Shown: piece after piece, positions 50,955-60,369 of the stretch
How positions within the stretch are numbered: position 1 is the first letter of the stretch
Layout: each line of letters starts with the position of its first letter
Assembly (NCBI GenBank): GCA_902491515.1
Contig: CABUIC010000001.1
Coordinates: forward strand, 1 to 64,000
Length of the DNA: 64,000 nucleotides
DNA from: an uncultured Porphyromonadaceae bacterium
GTDB taxonomy: Bacteria > Bacteroidota > Bacteroidia > Bacteroidales > Muribaculaceae
Direction: 5' to 3'
Made by a program: the position numbers and the translations under genes
The notes under the pieces: model-generated
Seen by the model: the letters and a program-made list of their open reading frames with translations, nothing else
The model's database searches: none
Told to the model about the DNA's origin: nothing

Positions 50955-52214
50955 TTATCGGCCGAGCACCTTGTTGTATATGTCTATTACTTTCTTTCCT
51001 GCCTTGTCCCAGGTGATGCGGTTCACCTCGTCGAGTCCGTCCTCTCTGAGCTGCTTGTACAGGGCCGGATAGCTGGTTATGGCATTGATGGCGTCGGCCA
51101 TGGCGTCGATGTCCCAGTAGTCGGTCTTGATGACGTTCGTAAGGATTTCCGCACAGCCGCTCTGCTTGGAGATGATTGAGGGAACGCCCATCTGCATGGC
51201 CTCAAGGGGCGAGATGCCGAAGGGCTCCGATACGGAGGGCATGATGTAGACGTCGCTGGCCGCGAGCATCTCGTAGACCTGGCGTCCTTTCTGGAAGCCG
51301 GGGAAGTGGAAGCGGTCGGCTATGCCCCGCGAGGCGGCGAGTTCGATCATCTTGTCCATCATGTCGCCGGAGCCGGCCATGACGAACCGCACGTTGTGGT
51401 TGTTGCGCAGAACCTTGGCGGCGGCTTCAACGAAGTATTCAGGGCCTTTCTGCATCGTGATGCGGCCGAGGAAAGTGACAACCTTGTCTTTGCCCTTGGG
51501 CATGCGGATGTCCAGCAGATCCTGACTGAGAGGCACCACGGCATTGTGTACTGTCGTAACCTTGGCGGGGTCTATGCCGTATTTCTCGATTACCGTGCGG
51601 CGCGTGAGGTTGCTGACCGTGATGATATGGTCAGCGTGAATCATGCCGTCGCGCTCGATGTTGAACACCGTCGGGTTGACGTTGCCGCGCGAGCGGTCGT
51701 AGTCTGTGGCGTGGACGTGAATCACCAAGGGCTTGCCCGTCACCTGCTTGGCGTGGATGCCGGCGGGATAGGTGAGCCAGTCGTGCGAGTGGATGATGTC
51801 GAAGTCAACCGTGCGGGCTATGACGCCTGCGCAGATCGAGTAGTTGTTGATTTCTTCGAGAAGGTTGTCAGGGTATTTGCCGGAGAACTCGATGCACCCC
51901 AGGTCGTTGGTGCGCATGTAGTTGAAGTCGGCGTAGATATGGTCGCGGAGGCGGAAGTAAAGGTCTGGGTCCATCACCTTGCCTATGCGGCTTTCGACGT
52001 AGTCGCGGTTCACGTCGCGCCATGCAACCGGAGTCTGGCTTGTGCCGATGATATGGGCGAAACTCCGGTCCTCGTCGCCGAAGGGCTTGGGTATGACGAA
52101 GGTGATGTCCATGTCCCCGCATTCCCACATTCCGCGTGTGAGGCCGTAGCTTGCCGTGCCGAGTCCTCCGAGAATGTGAGGGGGAAACTCCCATCCGAAC
52201 ATTAATGCTTTCAT
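50955..52214 (-). CDS. GT4-type glycosyltransferase, glycogen synthase-like
   Basis: The 419-aa protein has a GT-B fold with the start MKALMFGWEFPPHILGGLGTA (family motif GG at the donor loop) and, in the second domain, ASDVYIMPSVSEPFGISPLEAMQMGVP, the E-x7-E retaining motif of GT4. In Bacteroidetes this type sits with debranching and GH57 genes and is annotated as glycogen synthase. The donor (UDP- or ADP-glucose) is not predictable. It lies 88 nt after the debranching enzyme gene. Confidence 0.87.
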   Translation of the reverse strand: MKALMFGWEFPPHILGGLGTASYGLTRGMWECGDMDITFVIPKPFGDEDRSFAHIIGTSQTPVAWRDVNRDYVESRIGKVMDPDLYFRLRDHIYADFNYMRTNDLGCIEFSGKYPDNLLEEINNYSICAGVIARTVDFDIIHSHDWLTYPAGIHAKQVTGKPLVIHVHATDYDRSRGNVNPTVFNIERDGMIHADHIITVSNLTRRTVIEKYGIDPAKVTTVHNAVVPLSQDLLDIRMPKGKDKVVTFLGRITMQKGPEYFVEAAAKVLRNNHNVRFVMAGSGDMMDKMIELAASRGIADRFHFPGFQKGRQVYEMLAASDVYIMPSVSEPFGISPLEAMQMGVPSIISKQSGCAEILTNVIKTDYWDIDAMADAINAITSYPALYKQLREDGLDEVNRITWDKAGKKVIDIYNKVLGR

Positions 52215-52302
52215 TTTGTTCAGGGATTTTTTATAAGGTCAGATTGTCAGTTGGGTTATGCTTCAGGGGGCGGGTAAGGCCGTGCGGCAATGGTCGCGGC
52301 TC

Positions 52303-54258
52303 TTACTGTTCGTGCTCGAATTTCTTCAGGGTGCGCAGTGTGCGGAGCACTTCGGCCACGTTTGTGGCGTGGCTGACAGCCCCGCGTCCGTTGTAGGGAG
52401 GATTGCCGTCGTACATCTGGCTCAGCGAGCCTATGCAGCCGTTGCTCATCTCGTCTTCGAAACCGATGAGCATCCGGTCGATGTAAGCCACACCGCTCAT
52501 ACCGAACACCCTGAGATAAGCATCGGCATAGAAGCCCATGAGCCAGGGGCGCGCCGGCCCATTGTGCATGGCTTCTGCGCGGGCCTCGGGATTGCCCTCG
52601 TAGCTCGGGCGGTATGCCGGGTTTTTCGGACTCAGTGTGCGGAGTCCTTTGGGGGTGAGAAGCTCGCGGGTAACGACATCGAGCACGCTCTTGCGCTGAC
52701 GGCGGTCGAGGGGCGAGTAGTCCATGCCGATGGCTATTGCCATGTTCGGGCGCACTGAGGGTTCGGCGAAGGTGCCGTCTACGTAGTCGTAGAGGTAGCC
52801 TGCCTCGTTGAGGAAGCAGTCCGTGAAGGCGGGAGCGAGCCGGTCTGCGACCGCGGTCCATTCCTCGCGGCGCCCGGAGAGGTCCTCCTGATTTTCGACG
52901 AGCTCGGCGGCGAAGCGGAGGGCATTGTACCAGAGGGCGTTTATCTCAACGAGCTTGCCTGTGCGGCGCACTATGGGCGTGCCGTCGGGGCGCGAGGAGT
53001 ACATCCATGATACGGCATGGTCATAACCGTCCGTAACAAGAAGTCCCGTGCCTTCCTCGGGCTTGAGGTTGGGATGTCCGCCGCGGAGAAGCCAGTCCAC
53101 GATATTGGTCACGGCTTCGGAGTATAGTTTCCGTGCGGCTTCGAGGCCCTGACTTTTGCGGTATTGCTGGATTGCCCACAGCGCCCACAGAGGTATGTCG
53201 GGCTGCTCGATGCCTTCGATATGTGGGGAGCTTTCCCCCGTGTTCATGAAATTGCGGAGCGCGTCGAGGCCGCTCTTCATGATAGCCTCGTAATCTGCGA
53301 AATGGTCGATGGCAAGCGTGAGACCGGGAACGGACATAAACATATTCCGGGCTATGACTCGTCCGAACGGATAGCCCGAAATAATGTACATTCCGTGGTT
53401 CATGCGGAAATAGAACTGCTTGGCGGCGTTCTTGAGGCAGTTGAAGAAGGATGTGCGGGGTGTGCGGCATGCAATCTCGGACTCGTACATCTTCTTGAGG
53501 CTGCGGGGCGACACCGGAGTCACGCCGGCGGAGAATATGATGCTTTCGCCTTTCTTTATCGGCAGCTCAAAGTAGCCCGGCACCCAGAGGTCCTCGCAGT
53601 AGGGCACTCCGCGTTCCATATCCTTCATGTACTCGATTCCGTTATACCAGTTAGGGTCGCTGACCCACTCGGCTTTACGGTTGAACTGCATGTAGAGGGT
53701 AGGGAAGCCGTCGTAAAGACAGGTGGCTATGCCGTTCTCCACGGGTTCGCAGGTTTTGTTGATGCTGTCGTTGGCCTGACAGAGAGCCTCGACTTCGCGG
53801 AAGGCGAGGAAGGGACGGAAGCGCAGGGTCGTGGCCGAATGGGCGTCGACGAGAGTGTAGCGGATGAGTATGCGGTTCTCCTGACTGATGAAGATTTTTT
53901 CGCGGGTCAGGATTACGCCGCCTACGCGGAAGGTGGTGCGGGGCACGCTCTCACAGTCGAACTCTCGGATGTACTTGTGGCCGTTGGGACTGTAGACTCC
54001 TCCGCGGTAGCGGTGAAGTCCCAGATTGAAGGGCGCGCCGTGCTGGATTACGGTCTCGTCGAGACTGGAGAGGAGCACGTGCGGCCGGTTGCCGAAGCCT
54101 TCGATGGGAATCACGAGAAGTCCGTGCTGCTTGCGGGTGTTGCATCCGGGCAGTGTGGTGCAGGTGTATGCTCCCGCCTGATTCGTGCGCAATATTTCCT
54201 TCCGTAAGCTCTGATCGAGGTTTATCAGCAGATTTTTATCGAATTTCAGGTAGCTCAT
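52303..54258 (-). CDS. Glycogen debranching enzyme (amylo-alpha-1,6-glucosidase, GH133)
   Basis: The 651-aa protein has the bacterial GDE N-terminal domain (LRTNQAGAYTCTTLPGCNTRKQHGLLV) and the (alpha/alpha)6-barrel C-terminal domain, with IEGIEQPDIPLWALWAIQ, a GTGLLVTDGYDHAVSWMYS segment and VRPNMAIAIGMDYSPL. It hydrolyses alpha-1,6 branch stubs during glycogen turnover. It is the first gene of the three-gene glycogen operon. No clear -7 box could be placed in the 138 nt before it. Confidence 0.92.
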   Translation of the reverse strand: MSYLKFDKNLLINLDQSLRKEILRTNQAGAYTCTTLPGCNTRKQHGLLVIPIEGFGNRPHVLLSSLDETVIQHGAPFNLGLHRYRGGVYSPNGHKYIREFDCESVPRTTFRVGGVILTREKIFISQENRILIRYTLVDAHSATTLRFRPFLAFREVEALCQANDSINKTCEPVENGIATCLYDGFPTLYMQFNRKAEWVSDPNWYNGIEYMKDMERGVPYCEDLWVPGYFELPIKKGESIIFSAGVTPVSPRSLKKMYESEIACRTPRTSFFNCLKNAAKQFYFRMNHGMYIISGYPFGRVIARNMFMSVPGLTLAIDHFADYEAIMKSGLDALRNFMNTGESSPHIEGIEQPDIPLWALWAIQQYRKSQGLEAARKLYSEAVTNIVDWLLRGGHPNLKPEEGTGLLVTDGYDHAVSWMYSSRPDGTPIVRRTGKLVEINALWYNALRFAAELVENQEDLSGRREEWTAVADRLAPAFTDCFLNEAGYLYDYVDGTFAEPSVRPNMAIAIGMDYSPLDRRQRKSVLDVVTRELLTPKGLRTLSPKNPAYRPSYEGNPEARAEAMHNGPARPWLMGFYADAYLRVFGMSGVAYIDRMLIGFEDEMSNGCIGSLSQMYDGNPPYNGRGAVSHATNVAEVLRTLRTLKKFEHEQ

Positions 54259-54396
54259 CGTTCAAAAAGGATGATTTTAGGGTGTACTTGTGGTATATGG
54301 ATTGTGTATGTCAGTTATTTCCCACGAAATTAATAAAAAATCCGTCAGAAAACAAATAATTCGGGGAAAGAGTGCTTTATAAGCCCAAAAAACGGC
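54259..54396. other. AT-rich intergenic region before the glycogen operon
   Basis: This 138-nt gap separates the DUF4924 stop and the debranching enzyme start. It is AT-rich and presumably holds the glycogen operon promoter, but I find no clean TAnnTTTG in the right direction. A small AAGCC/GGCTT hairpin lies near 54377-54395 just after DUF4924. Confidence 0.4.
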
Positions 54397-54966
54397 TTAT
54401 TCGTCCTGGTCCTTGCGCTCGAAGAGCTTGTCTTCTTCGTCAAGGTGCCAGTCCTTGGCAAGAAGGGCTATGAAGCGTCCGATCTGAGTAACGGCTCCGA
54501 GGGTTTCTGCCGATATTTCCTTGCCCTGCAGCCTCAGAAGAAGAACGCCGTAAAGGGCGTTGAAGCAGGTCTCGATTTCTCCGGCTTTTTCCTCTCCGCT
54601 TTTCGCCCGCAGTTCCACGATAAAGGGCAGAGTGCGGTAGAATTCCTCGCGGTAACTGTCGAATTTTGGGTTGGGGTCCGCGAGAATTTCATTATTGAGG
54701 CGCGCGAGGTCGTTGAGGATATTGCGGTGCATCTGGAGGTGGCCCTTCCGGACCACCTCCTCGCGCCGCATCATGTCGATAAGCGACTCGTACCAGTCGG
54801 CCATAGCCTTGATCTGCTCCTCGCTGAGGTTAGGGAAGCGGTCGATGACGTTGGCGCGGATTTTGTCAAGGTCGAGTCCGTTTGCGCGGATGATGTCTTC
54901 AATCTGCCACATGTAGAGCAGATATTCGGCGATGTTCTCCTTGCGCTTCTGTGATGCGATAATCAT
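54397..54966 (-). CDS. DUF4924 family protein
   Basis: The 189-aa helical protein begins MIIASQKRKENIAEYLLYMWQIEDIIRA, the typical start of DUF4924, a Bacteroidetes-specific family of unknown function. No signal peptide or membrane helix is visible. The end is acidic (HLDEEDKLFERKDQDE). It follows the OPT transporter by 12 nt and is probably co-transcribed with it. Confidence 0.85.
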   Translation of the reverse strand: MIIASQKRKENIAEYLLYMWQIEDIIRANGLDLDKIRANVIDRFPNLSEEQIKAMADWYESLIDMMRREEVVRKGHLQMHRNILNDLARLNNEILADPNPKFDSYREEFYRTLPFIVELRAKSGEEKAGEIETCFNALYGVLLLRLQGKEISAETLGAVTQIGRFIALLAKDWHLDEEDKLFERKDQDE

Positions 54967-54978
54967 GATATATGTGTT

Positions 54979-56964
54979 TTATTTGGATTCATGGCACGAC
55001 GCGAAGTAGAGGTATGCCATGATTCCCGCGTATGCGATAAGGCCGAGGATCTGAGGCCCGAATTCGCCTCCGTTGCCCGGCACCTCGAAGCCGCACATGA
55101 TTGTCAGAGCGGCGAACACGCCGAAGAGAGCTCCGCCGGCGATAAGACCCGAGGATATGAGCGTGCCGCGGTCCATGCGCTTGCGGCATACTTCCTTGTC
55201 CTTGGAGCTGCGCCCTACGAGCCAGGAGATGATGCCGCCCATGAGCATCGGAGTGTTGAGATGCAGGGGAAGGAACATGCCGAGGCAGAACGCGAGCGCG
55301 GGCACTCCGAGCCAGTTGAGAATGCAAGCCAGTACGGCGCCGATGATGTAGAGCGTCCAGGGAGTGGCTCCACCCATCATCATGGGCTCGATAACCTTGG
55401 CCATGGCGTTGGCCTGAGGTGCGGCGAGGGCATTGTCGCCGGAGAAGCCGTATACGTTGTTGAGGAGCATGATTACGCCGCCGACGGTCGCGGCCGATAC
55501 GAGGGTGCCGAGGAATTTCCAGCTCTCCTGCTTTTTGGGCGTCGAGCCTAGCCAGTAGCCGATTTTAAGGTCAGTGACGAAGCCTCCGGCCATGGAGAGG
55601 GCCGTGCACACCACGCCGCCGACAACCATCGAGGCAACGATGCCCGACGACCCGCTGAGACCTATTGCCACAAATATGGCTGATGCAATGATGAGTGTCA
55701 TGAGCGTCATGCCGCTCACGGGGTTCGAGCCCACGATGGCTATTGCGTTTGCTGCGACTGTGGTGAAGAGGAAAGCGATTACCGTCACGACAATCCATGC
55801 AATCAGGGCCTGCCAGAATGTGTGGATTACTCCGATCCAGAAGAATACAAGCACTGCCGCGAGGGCGAGGAATATGAAGTAGGCGATGTGCTTCATTGAA
55901 ATGTCGGTCTGCCAGCGCACGGTCTTTCCGGCAGCCGATGCGCCCTTGAGTTCGCGGGAGGCGAGGCCGACGGCCTGAGCGATGATGCCCCACGACTTTA
56001 TGATGCCGATGACTCCGGCCATGGCTATGCCGCCGATGCCGATCATACGGGCATATTCGCTGAAGATTGCCGAGGGGCTCATGGCGGCCAACTCGGGACT
56101 GCCGTAGGTGCCCATCAGAGGAATTACGAACCACCAGACGAAAATCGAGCCGGCAAAGATGACGAAGGCGTATTTGAGGCCCACAATATATCCGAGGCCG
56201 AGAACCGCCGCGCCGGTATTGCAGGAGAAGACGAACTTAGTCTTGTCGGCAAGAGTCTGCCCCCAGGAATAGGCCGTTGTCGTGACAACCTCGCTCCACC
56301 AGCCGAAGGTGGCCACGATGTAGTCGTAGATGCCACCCACGAGGGCGGCCACGGCGAGGAGCTTGGCCTGTCCGCCGTTCTCGCTCTTCTTGGAGTTGCC
56401 GCTCACAAGCACCTGAGTGGTCGCTGTTGCTTCCGGGAAGGGGTACTTGCCGTGCATGTCCTTTACGAAATACTTGCGGAAGGGGATAAAGAAGAGAATT
56501 CCCAACACGCCCCCCAGCAACGAGCTGAGGAAAATCTGAAGGAAGTCGACGGTGATTTCCGGATACGCGCTCTGGAGGATGTAGAGGGCCGGAAGGGTGA
56601 AGATGGCTCCGGCCACAATCACGCCGGAGCAGGCGCCGATGCTCTGGATTATGACGTTCTGGCCGAGGGCGTTCTCTTTTTTCAGCATTCCGGACAGCCC
56701 CACGGCTATGATGGCGATGGGAATGGCCGCTTCGAACACCTGACCTACCTTCAGACCGAGATAAGCCGCGGCGGCACTGAACACGACGGCCAGCAGGAGG
56801 CCCATGCCGACGGAGTAGGGAGTGGCCTCGGGATAATCGTGGGCCGGATGCATCAGAGGCCTGTACTCTTCGTCTTCGCCAAGCTGTCGGAAGGCGTTTT
56901 CAGGCAGTTCCACAGGGTCCACCTCTGAAGGCGGGAGTTCCTGATTGTAGTTTTTTTCTTTCAT
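54979..56964 (-). CDS. OPT-family oligopeptide transporter
   Basis: The 661-aa protein has about 14-16 membrane helices and OPT motifs such as GMGLLLAVVFSAAAAYLGLKVGQVFEAAIPIAII, PFRKYFVKDMHGKYPFPEATATTQVL (the KYPFPE motif is diagnostic) and WLGVPALAFCLGMFLPL. It imports peptides or metal chelates by proton symport; the substrate is unknown. It lies 16 nt after mltD, so it may be part of the par-mlt transcript. Confidence 0.93.
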   Translation of the reverse strand: MKEKNYNQELPPSEVDPVELPENAFRQLGEDEEYRPLMHPAHDYPEATPYSVGMGLLLAVVFSAAAAYLGLKVGQVFEAAIPIAIIAVGLSGMLKKENALGQNVIIQSIGACSGVIVAGAIFTLPALYILQSAYPEITVDFLQIFLSSLLGGVLGILFFIPFRKYFVKDMHGKYPFPEATATTQVLVSGNSKKSENGGQAKLLAVAALVGGIYDYIVATFGWWSEVVTTTAYSWGQTLADKTKFVFSCNTGAAVLGLGYIVGLKYAFVIFAGSIFVWWFVIPLMGTYGSPELAAMSPSAIFSEYARMIGIGGIAMAGVIGIIKSWGIIAQAVGLASRELKGASAAGKTVRWQTDISMKHIAYFIFLALAAVLVFFWIGVIHTFWQALIAWIVVTVIAFLFTTVAANAIAIVGSNPVSGMTLMTLIIASAIFVAIGLSGSSGIVASMVVGGVVCTALSMAGGFVTDLKIGYWLGSTPKKQESWKFLGTLVSAATVGGVIMLLNNVYGFSGDNALAAPQANAMAKVIEPMMMGGATPWTLYIIGAVLACILNWLGVPALAFCLGMFLPLHLNTPMLMGGIISWLVGRSSKDKEVCRKRMDRGTLISSGLIAGGALFGVFAALTIMCGFEVPGNGGEFGPQILGLIAYAGIMAYLYFASCHESK

Positions 56965-56980
56965 TTATGACTGGTTTTTG

Positions 56981-58672
56981 TTATTTGCGGGGAATCTTGA
57001 TGCGCTGACCGACCTTGAGGTCGTCGCCTTTGAGTCCGTTGAGGCGTTTGATTTCATCGACGGTCGTGCCGTTGCGCTTGGCGATTTTGAAGAGGTTCTC
57101 GCCGCGCTTGACGGTGTGGACGGTCGTCTTCTGCTTCCTGGAGGGCTTTTCGGTCTTCTGCTTCCAGTCGGGCTTCTCCTTCTGCTTATCCTTTTCCCGG
57201 ATGGTATCGGCTTTTGCTTCCGCTTCGGAGAAGGCGTTTGCCACAGCCTGGGAATTGTTTACGGTCATGGAGTCTGCCGGAGCGGCCGCCACGGAATCCG
57301 TAGGAACGGCAACCGTTGCCGGCACATTGATTTCAGTGCTGTCCGCCACAGCTTCTTCGACCTTGGGCTTTTCGATGTACTTTCTCTTGTAAGTCTGTAT
57401 TTTAAGCCGTTTGCCGCGTTTTACGGTCTTTCCGATTTTGTTGATTTTGCGGATGGAGCTTACGCTCACGCCATACCGTCTGGCGATTTTCGAGAGCGTC
57501 TCCCCGCGTTTGACGGTGTGGTAGAAGGTCACAAGCTCGTCAACGTACTCGCCCTGGGAATCGCTTCCGCTGACCGAGCCTTCCGAAGCCGGCTCGACAA
57601 CGCTGCGGCGGCTGTATTTCTCGGCATCGTGGTTCACGATGGAATCCTCGTTTGCCACATAGGCTATTGCCTGCAGAGAAGGGAGCACAAGGGGGTAGGG
57701 GCGGATGTCGCCGGGAATAAGGTCGCGGCGGTACTGGGGATTCAGAGCGCGTATTTCGGTCATTGGGATGTCCATGACGTCGGAAATCTGCTGGAAATGG
57801 ACGCGGCGGCAGACGTGAACCGTGTCCGTCACGACCGGACGGCGGGCGAGCGCCGGAGCGATGTTGTGCTCGCCGTAGTAGTTCATAATATAGTTGGCGG
57901 CTATGAAAATCGGGAAATAGCCGCGTGTCTCCGTCGGGAGATAGGGGTAAATGTCCCAGAAGTCGTGTTTTCCGTCGCCCACGCGGCGGAGCGCCTTGTT
58001 GATGTTGCCGGGACCGCAGTTGTAGGCCGCGATTGCGAGCGACCAGTCCTGATATGTGTCGTAAAGCTGCCTGAGGTATCGCGCGGCCGCGTCGGTCGAG
58101 GCGTAAGGGTCGCGGCGCCCGTCCACAAGTGAGTTCATCTCGAGCCCGAGGCCTCCCGCTGTGGGCGCCATAATCTGCCAGAGACCGACAGCGCCGGCTC
58201 TTGATACGGCCGAAGGGTTGAGCGCCGATTCAATGACCGGGAGATACTTCAGTTCCTTCGGCAGGTCATAGCGGTCGAGGGCGGTCTCGAATATGGGCAT
58301 ATAGTAGAGGCTGAGGCCGAGCATGTTCTCCACAAGCTGTTTCCTGCGGTTGGCATACATCAGGATATAGCTTTTCACGACGCTGTTGAGAGGCATCTCT
58401 ATTTCCGTTGGAAGCTTTCCGAGGCGCTCTATGAGCATTTCGTCAGTCACTTCCGCGTCCGGACGGGAGTCGGCCTGCGTGTCGATTACGGCGTATTTGT
58501 TCAGGTACCAGCTGTCGAGCATGGCCTTTGTGTCCGTCTCGAAGCTTTCGGGGAGAATCAGGGCGGCGGAAGGTGTTTCGCGGGATACATCGAGGATATT
58601 GGGCTCGTCGGCGACGGCCGTGAGCGGGGTGCCGGCGAGGAGTATGATGAACAGAGTGTCTTTAAGGCTCAT
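56981..58672 (-). CDS. mltD: Membrane-bound lytic murein transglycosylase D with LysM domains
   Basis: The 563-aa periplasmic enzyme cleaves peptidoglycan glycan strands. After a signal peptide (LFIILLAGTPLTAVA) comes the family 1 SLT domain: catalytic Glu in YLPVIESALNPSAVSRAGAVG, then GLWQIM and AIAAYNCGPGNINKA. Two LysM domains (YHTVKRGETLSKIARRYG and VHTVKRGENLFKIAKRNG) bind peptidoglycan, with a further degenerate LysM-like copy around residue 275. A Lys/Ala-rich linker separates the two LysM domains. It follows the DUF5683 gene by 18 nt. Confidence 0.95.
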   Translation of the reverse strand: MSLKDTLFIILLAGTPLTAVADEPNILDVSRETPSAALILPESFETDTKAMLDSWYLNKYAVIDTQADSRPDAEVTDEMLIERLGKLPTEIEMPLNSVVKSYILMYANRRKQLVENMLGLSLYYMPIFETALDRYDLPKELKYLPVIESALNPSAVSRAGAVGLWQIMAPTAGGLGLEMNSLVDGRRDPYASTDAAARYLRQLYDTYQDWSLAIAAYNCGPGNINKALRRVGDGKHDFWDIYPYLPTETRGYFPIFIAANYIMNYYGEHNIAPALARRPVVTDTVHVCRRVHFQQISDVMDIPMTEIRALNPQYRRDLIPGDIRPYPLVLPSLQAIAYVANEDSIVNHDAEKYSRRSVVEPASEGSVSGSDSQGEYVDELVTFYHTVKRGETLSKIARRYGVSVSSIRKINKIGKTVKRGKRLKIQTYKRKYIEKPKVEEAVADSTEINVPATVAVPTDSVAAAPADSMTVNNSQAVANAFSEAEAKADTIREKDKQKEKPDWKQKTEKPSRKQKTTVHTVKRGENLFKIAKRNGTTVDEIKRLNGLKGDDLKVGQRIKIPRK

Positions 58673-58690
58673 GGATTGAATGTTTTTGCT

Positions 58691-59476
58691 TCAGAAGGTA
58701 ATCGCCCAGTTTAAGCCTACCGATGGCTTCATTCCCCTTACTTCCTGAAAAACAGCGGGGCTTACGTCCATCGACAGGTCGGGCGTGATGTCGAAATGTG
58801 AAAGGGATGCGTCGACGTAGGCGTCGACCATGGCAAGGAGATAAACGCCGACCATTGCTATGATGCACAGGTCGCGGTTGCGCCGGAAATAGTTCTTGCG
58901 CGACTGGAGGACGTTTGTCAGCCACGTCTTGTCCAGGTCCGATTCCGTGGTTGTCGGCGGAAAGAAATTCATGTAGGAGTTGGTCGTGGGGTCGTTGTCC
59001 ATGATGTCGCGGTACGCGCGGGTGTAGTCCGTGAGCATATTGTTGTTCCACGACGTGGCATAGGCCAGACCGAGATAGCCGCCGATGATTATCGGCAGTT
59101 TCCAGTAGCGGCGGTTGTAGATTTGTCCGAGTCCCGGAAAAAGGGCCGACATCCACACGGCACGTGTCGGGTCGGGATTGAACGACGATTCGCGCTCGAC
59201 CCAGACGTCGTATTCCGACGCCGGCTTCTTCTCTCTTGCCGCTTCGGGAACAAGGTCGATGAAGACCTCGGAATCTCCCGCCTCCTCGACGGCAACGTAT
59301 GTGAGGATGCTGTCGGAGGGGACCCCGAGAGTATCGGCGACGAGAACGGGAGCTGTCTGAGCTCGCCGGGAGGGAAGATGCTGGGCAGAGACAGCGAATG
59401 CCGCGAAGGCTCCGAGAGCCGCGCAGCATATCAGACGCCGGAGTGGACTTGCTTGTCTTAAAATGTTTATTCTCAC
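58691..59476 (-). CDS. DUF5683 domain protein
   Basis: The 261-aa protein has an N-terminal signal sequence (CCAALGAFAAFAVSA) and the DUF5683 pattern TRAVWMSALFPGLGQIYNRRYWKLPIIIGGYLGLAYA, followed by a second helix (LCIIAMVGVYLLAMVDAYVDASL). The family is found next to parB and mltD throughout Bacteroidetes and is suspected of a role in cell envelope or segregation; nothing is proven. It starts within the last bases of parB (4-nt overlap). Confidence 0.85.
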   Translation of the reverse strand: MRINILRQASPLRRLICCAALGAFAAFAVSAQHLPSRRAQTAPVLVADTLGVPSDSILTYVAVEEAGDSEVFIDLVPEAAREKKPASEYDVWVERESSFNPDPTRAVWMSALFPGLGQIYNRRYWKLPIIIGGYLGLAYATSWNNNMLTDYTRAYRDIMDNDPTTNSYMNFFPPTTTESDLDKTWLTNVLQSRKNYFRRNRDLCIIAMVGVYLLAMVDAYVDASLSHFDITPDLSMDVSPAVFQEVRGMKPSVGLNWAITF

Positions 59477-60369
59477 TTTTTAAGCGAATCGAAGAGCGTC
59501 AGGAGCCGCTCCAGTTCTTTTTCGTCTTTGAAAGGAAAGGTTATGCGTCCTTTTCCCTGTTTGTCGCAGGCGAACTGCACAGGGGTCTGGAACACGGACG
59601 AGAGATGTTTTTTCAGCACCTCGAACTCGCTTTTTACGCCCGATTTCTCCCGGCGGCTGTCATCCGCCGGCGACTGTCCCCTCTCGGCTGCGGCCTGATA
59701 GGCCTTGGCGAGTTCCTCTACCCGACGCACGCTGAGGCCGTCGCGCAGAATCTCGTTGTAAAGCCTGAGCTGCAGGGCCGGATTGGAGATGGTGAGCAGA
59801 GCGCGGGCGTGACCCATGTCCACGCGTCCGTCGCGGAGACCGAGCTGCACTTCCGCCGGAAGCCGGAGCAGGCGCAGGAAATTGGCTATCGTCGCGCGTT
59901 TCTTGCCTATTCTCTCGCTGAGTCTTTCCTGAGTCAGACTGTACTGGTCGATGAGTTTGCGGAATGTCAGGGCGATTTCTATGGCGTTGAGGTCCTCGCG
60001 CTGGATGTTCTCGATGAGGGCCATTTCGGTGAGTTCGGCGTCGTTTGCCGTGCGGATGTACGCCGGCACCGATTCCAGTCCGGCCATCTGGGCCGCACGG
60101 AAGCGCCGCTCGCCGGCGATAATCTGGTAGGACTCCGGACCCGTCTTGCGGAGCGAAAGGGGCTGGATGATGCCGATCTGCGCGATGGATGCCGCCAGTT
60201 CTTCGAGGCTTTCCTCGTCGAATGTGCGGCGCGGCTGGTCGGGATTGGCCGAGATGAGCGAAAGGGGAATTTCGTTTATGGCAGAAGAACCGCGGGCAGG
60301 GGTGTCGTCCATGGGCAGCAGGGAGTCCAGGCCGCGGCCGAGTGCGTTGCGTTTTGTCGGAGATGTCAT
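59473..60369 (-). CDS. parB: Chromosome-partitioning protein ParB
   Basis: The 298-aa parS-binding CTPase has the N-terminal ParA-contacting start (KRNALGRGLDSLLP), box I (DQPRRTFDEESLEELAASI), the CTP-binding GERRFRAAQ motif (box II), the helix-turn-helix LTQERLSERIGKKRATIANFLRLL and a C-terminal dimerisation domain. It overlaps parA by 4 nt. Confidence 0.96.
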   Translation of the reverse strand: MTSPTKRNALGRGLDSLLPMDDTPARGSSAINEIPLSLISANPDQPRRTFDEESLEELAASIAQIGIIQPLSLRKTGPESYQIIAGERRFRAAQMAGLESVPAYIRTANDAELTEMALIENIQREDLNAIEIALTFRKLIDQYSLTQERLSERIGKKRATIANFLRLLRLPAEVQLGLRDGRVDMGHARALLTISNPALQLRLYNEILRDGLSVRRVEELAKAYQAAAERGQSPADDSRREKSGVKSEFEVLKKHLSSVFQTPVQFACDKQGKGRITFPFKDEKELERLLTLFDSLKK

